Of a stretch of DNA of 10,899 nt, positions 6,958 through 10,899 are shown piece after piece; position 1 is the stretch's first letter; each line of letters starts with the position of its first letter. Under the pieces are notes generated by a model that had not been told where the DNA came from, made no database searches, and worked only from the letters and a program-made list of their open reading frames with translations. This DNA comes from Deltaproteobacteria bacterium (GTDB lineage Bacteria > Desulfobacterota > Syntrophia > Syntrophales > UBA2210), in the NCBI GenBank assembly GCA_019313735.1, contig JAFDAR010000067.1, positions 1 to 10,899 on the forward strand, in the 5' to 3' direction. The translations under genes and the position numbers were made by a program.

Positions 6958-8138
6958 TTAGGTGTGATTCTTACGGGGCACCAATAATTACAAGTGGTAA
7001 TATGTAAATATTTTGATAGCAAAAAACAAGATTCGGCACCAAATGTTACTTTATTTCTCCCACCACCTGGCTTGGAGATGACGCCGTCCTTTATCGCGCG
7101 CACACTGTATCCGGCATCAACGGGAAATGTTTTATCCCCCTTTATTGCCTTCACATCGACAACGCCCTCAAGCACTATCAACTCCGACCCTGCCTTCTCA
7201 TCTTCAAAAACCAGGAATTTTGTGCCTCGAACGGCTCCACTGAAGCCTGACGTGCGAACTAAAGGGGTCGGTAACAGCGGCCACAAGGAAAGTGGATCCT
7301 GGGGAGAGTAGCCGCCTTTCCGTGCTTTCTTCATGCGTTCCTGCAATTTTTCATGCTCTTCCACCAGCTTGCCCACCACTTCATCTTTAACCAGTGCGGC
7401 GTCGGATTTGTACCGGCTAATTTTATCCTCCATCATCTTTTGATATTCATCAAGTTTATCCACACCAATATAGATTTTGCCCTTAATCATGTTTACGATC
7501 TGCGTCCCCTGGCTATCTTCCTCCATCCTGAACCTGGAATACTCTCCAAGTTTCAGAGTTCCCCTGCCATCTAAAAACTGCATTTCGACACTGCTGTTTC
7601 CATAAGTCCATATCTCATCCCCGGGCTCGAGGAAGGCCGCCCGGTTATCATCAAGATTTATTGATTCATTGAGCCTCTTTGAAAAGATGGTGGCCCTGCC
7701 CGTGCGGCCTGTCACCACGGAGCGTATCTCAGCCTTTACGGCCAACTGTTTTGCCAGCAGGTTGCGGACATTGGCAAGGGCGACCTCCACCCGTTTTTTC
7801 CTGAGCGCCGCCGAGTTCTTCAACTCCTCGTTTTTTAGTTTTGCTTGCGTTGCCTTTGCCAATGCACTCCCAGCAATCATTTCAGCCTTCACGTCGCCTT
7901 TTTGCCGAGCCAGCCTTATGATGTTTTCAGATTTCCTGATAGTGCTGTCGCATTTCTGTATTTCACTTTTGTGTCTTTGAAGATCGGCTATGGCATTATC
8001 CCTCATCCTTTCCAGTTTGAAGATCACACCAAGAAGCCAGTTTCCTTTTTCGACCTTTGTCATCTGCGCTTGGGCACTGGTGATACAGAAAAAGACGGCA
8101 ACAAAAAGCGTGAAAAATGTTACATATTTTTTTGTCAT
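6879..8138 (-). CDS. Exported FecR-domain protein with N-terminal coiled coil; 3' end probably frameshifted
   Basis: The open frame gives 419 residues. Residues 1-24 are a signal peptide ending AQA. Residues about 38-135 are a charged, Ala/Lys-rich helical stretch, probably a coiled coil. FecR-type sequence follows in two pieces: 139-225 (VVTGRTGRATIF, FLEPGDEIWT, FRMEED, VNMIKGKIYI) and 294-352 (VRTSGFSGAVRGTKFLVFE, IVLEGVVDVKA, VDAGYSVRA), separated by a helical insert. FecR domains of this kind are periplasmic beta-sandwich modules; this one has no sigma-regulator transmembrane helix, so it is probably structural or ligand binding. The ATG lies 3 nt after the stop of the TPR lipoprotein gene. 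After Pro357 (codon at 7068-7070) the sequence stops looking like the family. Another frame there reads WWEK and a stop at 7051, a common ending of such proteins, so the last 62 codons are doubtful. Confidence 0.8.
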   Translation of the reverse strand: MTKKYVTFFTLFVAVFFCITSAQAQMTKVEKGNWLLGVIFKLERMRDNAIADLQRHKSEIQKCDSTIRKSENIIRLARQKGDVKAEMIAGSALAKATQAKLKNEELKNSAALRKKRVEVALANVRNLLAKQLAVKAEIRSVVTGRTGRATIFSKRLNESINLDDNRAAFLEPGDEIWTYGNSSVEMQFLDGRGTLKLGEYSRFRMEEDSQGTQIVNMIKGKIYIGVDKLDEYQKMMEDKISRYKSDAALVKDEVVGKLVEEHEKLQERMKKARKGGYSPQDPLSLWPLLPTPLVRTSGFSGAVRGTKFLVFEDEKAGSELIVLEGVVDVKAIKGDKTFPVDAGYSVRAIKDGVISKPGGGRNKVTFGAESCFLLSKYLHITTCNYWCPVRITPNAYRKKQTSISIQATVCILLLLFFGK

Positions 8139-8141
8139 TCC

Positions 8142-9896
8142 TTATTCCCCCTTTTCCATCATGAACTCCCATTTATAAATCTGGTCCTTGGCGGCCCTGG
8201 CGTTTGGCGCCTCGGGGGCAAGGTTGAGATAGGTCTTCATGTTGCGAATCGCCTGGGAAAATCTTTTCAATTCCCCATAGATCATGGCAGTGTTGAAATA
8301 GAGTTTTGCGATGTAAGGAGCCGCCCGCACTGCTTTTCGGTACTGTTTAGCGGCTTCTTCAAACTTCCCCTGCTTGGTCAGCACATCGCCCCGCAGGGCA
8401 TATTTTCGCGCCTCTTCGGGAAGCTCGGAAAGTTTCGGATCTGTTTCCATTATCGCCGATATTTCCGAGAATACTTTTTTTGATTCCTGATCATCAGAAA
8501 CCTTCAGCGCATTGCCAAGTTCATTGAGGGCTTCTTTGTATCGCCCTTGTACCTTCAAGCTGCTGGCATTTTGAACCTTAGATGCAATAAAGGGCTTGAA
8601 AGCCTCCAGCAGAACAGTCCTGTCGCTCCAGAGAGGAACATTCTTTGGAGACAGCTTCTCTTCAGGTATTGCTGTGTAAATCTCAACCGCTTTATTAAAA
8701 TCTCCCTTTTTGGCATGGGCCGTGGCTTCAAAAATGCGGGCATAGACATTATCTTTCATCTGTGACAGCAGTTTGATAGCTTCATCATATTGCCCCTGGT
8801 CAAGGTAGGCTGCGCCGAGGGCAAGTTGTGCCCATACATAAGATGAGTCAAGCGAATAAGCCTGTTTCGCGTCTTTGAGGGATTCCTGTTTTTTCCCTAT
8901 ATGCCTTAAGCTGTAGCTTCTAAGGCTAATGTCTGATGATGCCTCCTTCAGGAATACTTTTTCTCTTATAACCGCAATCTCAAGGTTTTTTTTGGTATCT
9001 TTCCGCTTAATCGAAAATACCACTTTTGTCCCTTCCTGGCCCTTTATGGCTGAAATTACATCATTAAGCTTCCACTTTTTTGTGCGTTTTCCATCAATCT
9101 TACTAATTTTGTCTCCTGCCTTTATGCCTGCCCTTTTTGCGGGAGATGGGTCGAATACCGATGTTACTACAAGATAATTTTCTACAATTTGAATCTCTGC
9201 CCCAATCCCTCCAAAACTCATCAAGGAAATGGTTTTATCAAAGGCATCAAGGGCATCGTCGTATTTACCTTGATTGCAGTAAGCATAGGCAAGATTTGAG
9301 AGATATATTGTGTTGTTTGGTCGCAGGGACACAGCTTTTTTGTATTGTTCTGCAGCCCCTGCATAATCCCCGCTTCTGAACAATAAATATCCCCAACGGT
9401 TGTAATAGGTAGGATCTTTAGGGTCTAATTCTATTGCCTTTTTATAAGCCTTATTTGCATTTTTATATTGTTTGGTTTTAAAAAACGCGCAAGCCAACTC
9501 GAAATGAGCAACCTCATTGGTAAAATCCAGTTCTATTGCCCTTCTTCCAGCTAGGATCGCATCATCATATTGATTGAGTTTATTATAGCATTGAGCTAAA
9601 CGCGAAAAAGTGGGTGAGTTGGTAAGGCCCTTCGCTATTGCTTTTTGATACCAGACAACAGCGTCTTTATATTGACTTTTTTCCTGGTATGAGAGCCCGA
9701 GCCAGTCATAATTATTTGGGTCATTCGGATCCTGCTCAATCGCTTTCTTGAATTGCTCAATAGCCGCATCATAATTCCCAGCTACACGATAAGCAACTCC
9801 ACTTTGGTGATAAGTTCGAGTATATATATCAGTTGCGCAACCTGACACAATAATGGCAATAGCAATAACAAAAAAATATTTTAAGTGCTTCATCAT
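8142..9896 (-). CDS. Lipoprotein with TPR repeats flanking a CtpA-type PDZ domain
   Basis: The product is 584 residues. A lipoprotein signal (hydrophobic run, then VSGC with Cys20) predicts lipid anchoring outside the inner membrane. Residues about 30-225 form six consecutive TPR motifs (for example GNYDAAIEQFKKAIEQDPND, GDYAGAAEQYKKAVSLRPNN). At 229-315 a PDZ domain begins GGIGAEI and carries the SPAKRAGIKAGDKISKIDGK loop typical of S41/CtpA C-terminal processing proteases, but no protease domain follows. More TPRs lie in the C-terminal half (GQYDEAIKLL, GKFEEAAKQYRKAV, KRFSQAIRNMKTYLNLAP). It therefore looks like a protein-binding scaffold. The start has AGGAGG 6 nt before the first ATG; a second ATG follows immediately. 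The upstream stop codon overlaps that ribosome site, so the genes are probably co-transcribed. No frameshift is visible. Confidence 0.88.
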   Translation of the reverse strand: MMKHLKYFFVIAIAIIVSGCATDIYTRTYHQSGVAYRVAGNYDAAIEQFKKAIEQDPNDPNNYDWLGLSYQEKSQYKDAVVWYQKAIAKGLTNSPTFSRLAQCYNKLNQYDDAILAGRRAIELDFTNEVAHFELACAFFKTKQYKNANKAYKKAIELDPKDPTYYNRWGYLLFRSGDYAGAAEQYKKAVSLRPNNTIYLSNLAYAYCNQGKYDDALDAFDKTISLMSFGGIGAEIQIVENYLVVTSVFDPSPAKRAGIKAGDKISKIDGKRTKKWKLNDVISAIKGQEGTKVVFSIKRKDTKKNLEIAVIREKVFLKEASSDISLRSYSLRHIGKKQESLKDAKQAYSLDSSYVWAQLALGAAYLDQGQYDEAIKLLSQMKDNVYARIFEATAHAKKGDFNKAVEIYTAIPEEKLSPKNVPLWSDRTVLLEAFKPFIASKVQNASSLKVQGRYKEALNELGNALKVSDDQESKKVFSEISAIMETDPKLSELPEEARKYALRGDVLTKQGKFEEAAKQYRKAVRAAPYIAKLYFNTAMIYGELKRFSQAIRNMKTYLNLAPEAPNARAAKDQIYKWEFMMEKGE

Positions 9897-9906
9897 TTAT
9901 ATCCTC

Positions 9907-10899
9907 CTAATTTGCCCCGGTTTTCGGCTGGATTTTCTTTTGGATCTCCTGCAATTCCGTTATTGTCTGCTCTTTCTGCTTAGAAAGAGCTTGTTTAGCG
10001 TCGGTCGCTGTTTGAATCTCGTTCTTAGATTCCTGAAGCAGTGCCTGGGCCGCAGCCAGCAGTTTGTCGTCTTCCTGTTTTTCCTGCGGTTTTTTGGCCA
10101 AAGCGGCAGACTTTTGGATTTCGGAAATTTTTTGCTCGGCCTGCCGTTTCTTTTCTTTGGCCTGCGTAATTTTTTTGTCTGTTTCCTTCAATTTTATCTT
10201 AATATCCTTAAGTTTCTTGGCGTCCCGCTGAACTGTTTTAATCATGCCCTCGTAATAGGCCGCCGTTTTCTGATTCGAGACAGGCTGAACTCTAACCGGC
10301 TTAGGAACTTTCGGCACGTTCGGCAAATCAGCAAACTGGCACCCACGGTCGGTCATCTGCCCTGCCATGACCTTTTGCGCCTGCTGGTTCAGGTATTCCG
10401 CCTTTTTATCATCGCCGTCGTTCGCGGCGTCGGCCGCGGCCTGCGAAAAATACTTCGCACACGAAGCCCTCTTCATCGGAGACAGGCTGGACGTGTCATA
10501 TCTGCCGCTGCCTATAGGCTGCAGTTCGTTGGCCGCAAGATCCAGGTTGCCTTTACTAAACCCTTCCAAGCTGCCGCCCGAAATCGGCGCCATACTGAGA
10601 GAGCCGCGGGATCCAACCGGATCAAGCTCGGCAAACACCTTTTTCCCTTGCTCCTCTTTCTTGCGTTGCTCCTCTATCTTTTGCCTGTGAGCCTGATTTT
10701 TTAGTTCATTCCACCTTGCAAGTGCCGCTTGCCGCTCTTTTTCTTTTTTTATCGCCGCCTGTTTCTGCTGCCACAGAAGTTTCTGCTGGGCGTGAGTATC
10801 ATTTTGCTGGGACGAGGGATTTAATATATTTCCCAAGATTGCCCCCACCATATTGTTTAAGAGAAACTGTTTTGCCCCGGCCTCAGTGTTTATGTTTCC
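9907..10899 (-). CDS. Coiled-coil protein of unknown function, 5' end beyond the window
   Basis: The frame is open from the right edge to a TAG at 9907. An internal ATG at 10851 gives 314 residues, but upstream codons (GNINTEAGAKQFLLNN) stay open to base 10899 without a stop, so the real start probably lies outside. The protein is rich in Lys, Gln, Glu and Ala. Helical, coiled-coil-like stretches lie at about 15-75 (counting from the internal Met) and about 200-305. A low-complexity Ser/Gly/Pro region lies around 75-125, and a short segment with two cysteines (ASCAKYF, DRGCQFADLP) sits near 130-180. No transmembrane segment or catalytic motif is visible; any signal peptide would be off the window. 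It lies 10 nt upstream of the TPR lipoprotein gene. A scaffold or adaptor role beside the lipoprotein is a guess. Confidence 0.7.
   Translation of the reverse strand, partial: GNINTEAGAKQFLLNNMVGAILGNILNPSSQQNDTHAQQKLLWQQKQAAIKKEKERQAALARWNELKNQAHRQKIEEQRKKEEQGKKVFAELDPVGSRGSLSMAPISGGSLEGFSKGNLDLAANELQPIGSGRYDTSSLSPMKRASCAKYFSQAAADAANDGDDKKAEYLNQQAQKVMAGQMTDRGCQFADLPNVPKVPKPVRVQPVSNQKTAAYYEGMIKTVQRDAKKLKDIKIKLKETDKKITQAKEKKRQAEQKISEIQKSAALAKKPQEKQEDDKLLAAAQALLQESKNEIQTATDAKQALSKQKEQTITELQEIQKKIQPKTGAN

Noticed and set aside
6977..7042. Direct repeat GGCACCAA as target-site duplication of a small mobile element
   Set aside because: Only 8 bp, no inverted terminal repeats between the copies, and the 50 nt between them show no element.
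7845..8483. Plus-strand frame of 212 codons across the FecR/TPR gene boundary
   Set aside because: Antisense to two well-supported genes, with no start signal or motif.
9853..10704. Long plus-strand frame (283 codons) opposite the coiled-coil and lipoprotein genes
   Set aside because: Leu/Phe/Arg-rich antisense reading of a Lys/Gln/Glu-rich gene; no ribosome site, and the minus-strand genes are clearly real.
1..10899. CRISPR arrays, tRNA/rRNA genes, insertion sequences, phage or toxin-antitoxin genes
   Set aside because: Looked for on both strands; no repeat-spacer structure, RNA fold or diagnostic protein motif found.

Overview
The window looks like ordinary bacterial chromosome of moderate GC, read on both strands. 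It carries housekeeping genes (pyruvate kinase, glutamate racemase, elongation factor G), two metallopeptidase-type genes and an envelope-protein operon. The best taxonomic clue is the EF-G. Its P-loop reads HIDSGKT, and its switch I region (GKDGVGA, MDSMELE, ERGITI) matches the mitochondrial EF-G1 / 'spdEFG1' subfamily known from spirochaetes, planctomycetes and deltaproteobacteria. Together with the TPR-lipoprotein/FecR style of the right-hand operon, this suggests a deltaproteobacterial (Desulfobacterota-like) organism. That placement is an inference.

Layout. 1-988 (-): pyruvate kinase, cut by the left edge and broken by an internal out-of-frame loss. 1165-1983 (-): intact glutamate racemase, co-directional with pyk; pyk also has its own good promoter. 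1984-2186: divergent control region with a near-consensus promoter and a leader hairpin for fusA. 2187-4265 (+): intact fusA. 4272-4299: four copies of a heptamer AGGCTNN. 4317-5015 (+): small P-loop ATPase of unknown role. 5016-5299: gene-poor stretch. 5300-6075 (+): secreted, membrane-anchored peptidase-MA-like gene, broken. 6133-6815 (-): YgjP-like zinc metallopeptidase gene, broken, with a 46-codon gene tail one base upstream of its start. 6879-8138 (-): FecR-domain exported protein with a suspect 3' end. 8142-9896 (-): TPR-PDZ-TPR lipoprotein. 9907 to the right edge (-): coiled-coil protein continuing out of the window. The last three are tightly packed (gaps of 10 and 3 nt) and read as one operon, probably building a protein assembly at the cell envelope.

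The most unusual observation is that three unrelated genes (pyk, the peptidase-MA-like gene, the YgjP-like gene) each lack a short internal segment, estimated at about 10 to 30 codons, and change frame at the join. Read on the coding strand, the joins are CTGAGAGC, GTGAGC and CTGAGC, so in each one the sequence resumes at GAGC just after a TG. A fourth gene (fecR-like) also seems to shift frame near its end, without that motif. This could be real gene decay, a sequence-directed deletion process, or an amplification or assembly artefact. Reads and close relatives would decide. No CRISPR array, RNA gene, insertion sequence or phage gene was found.
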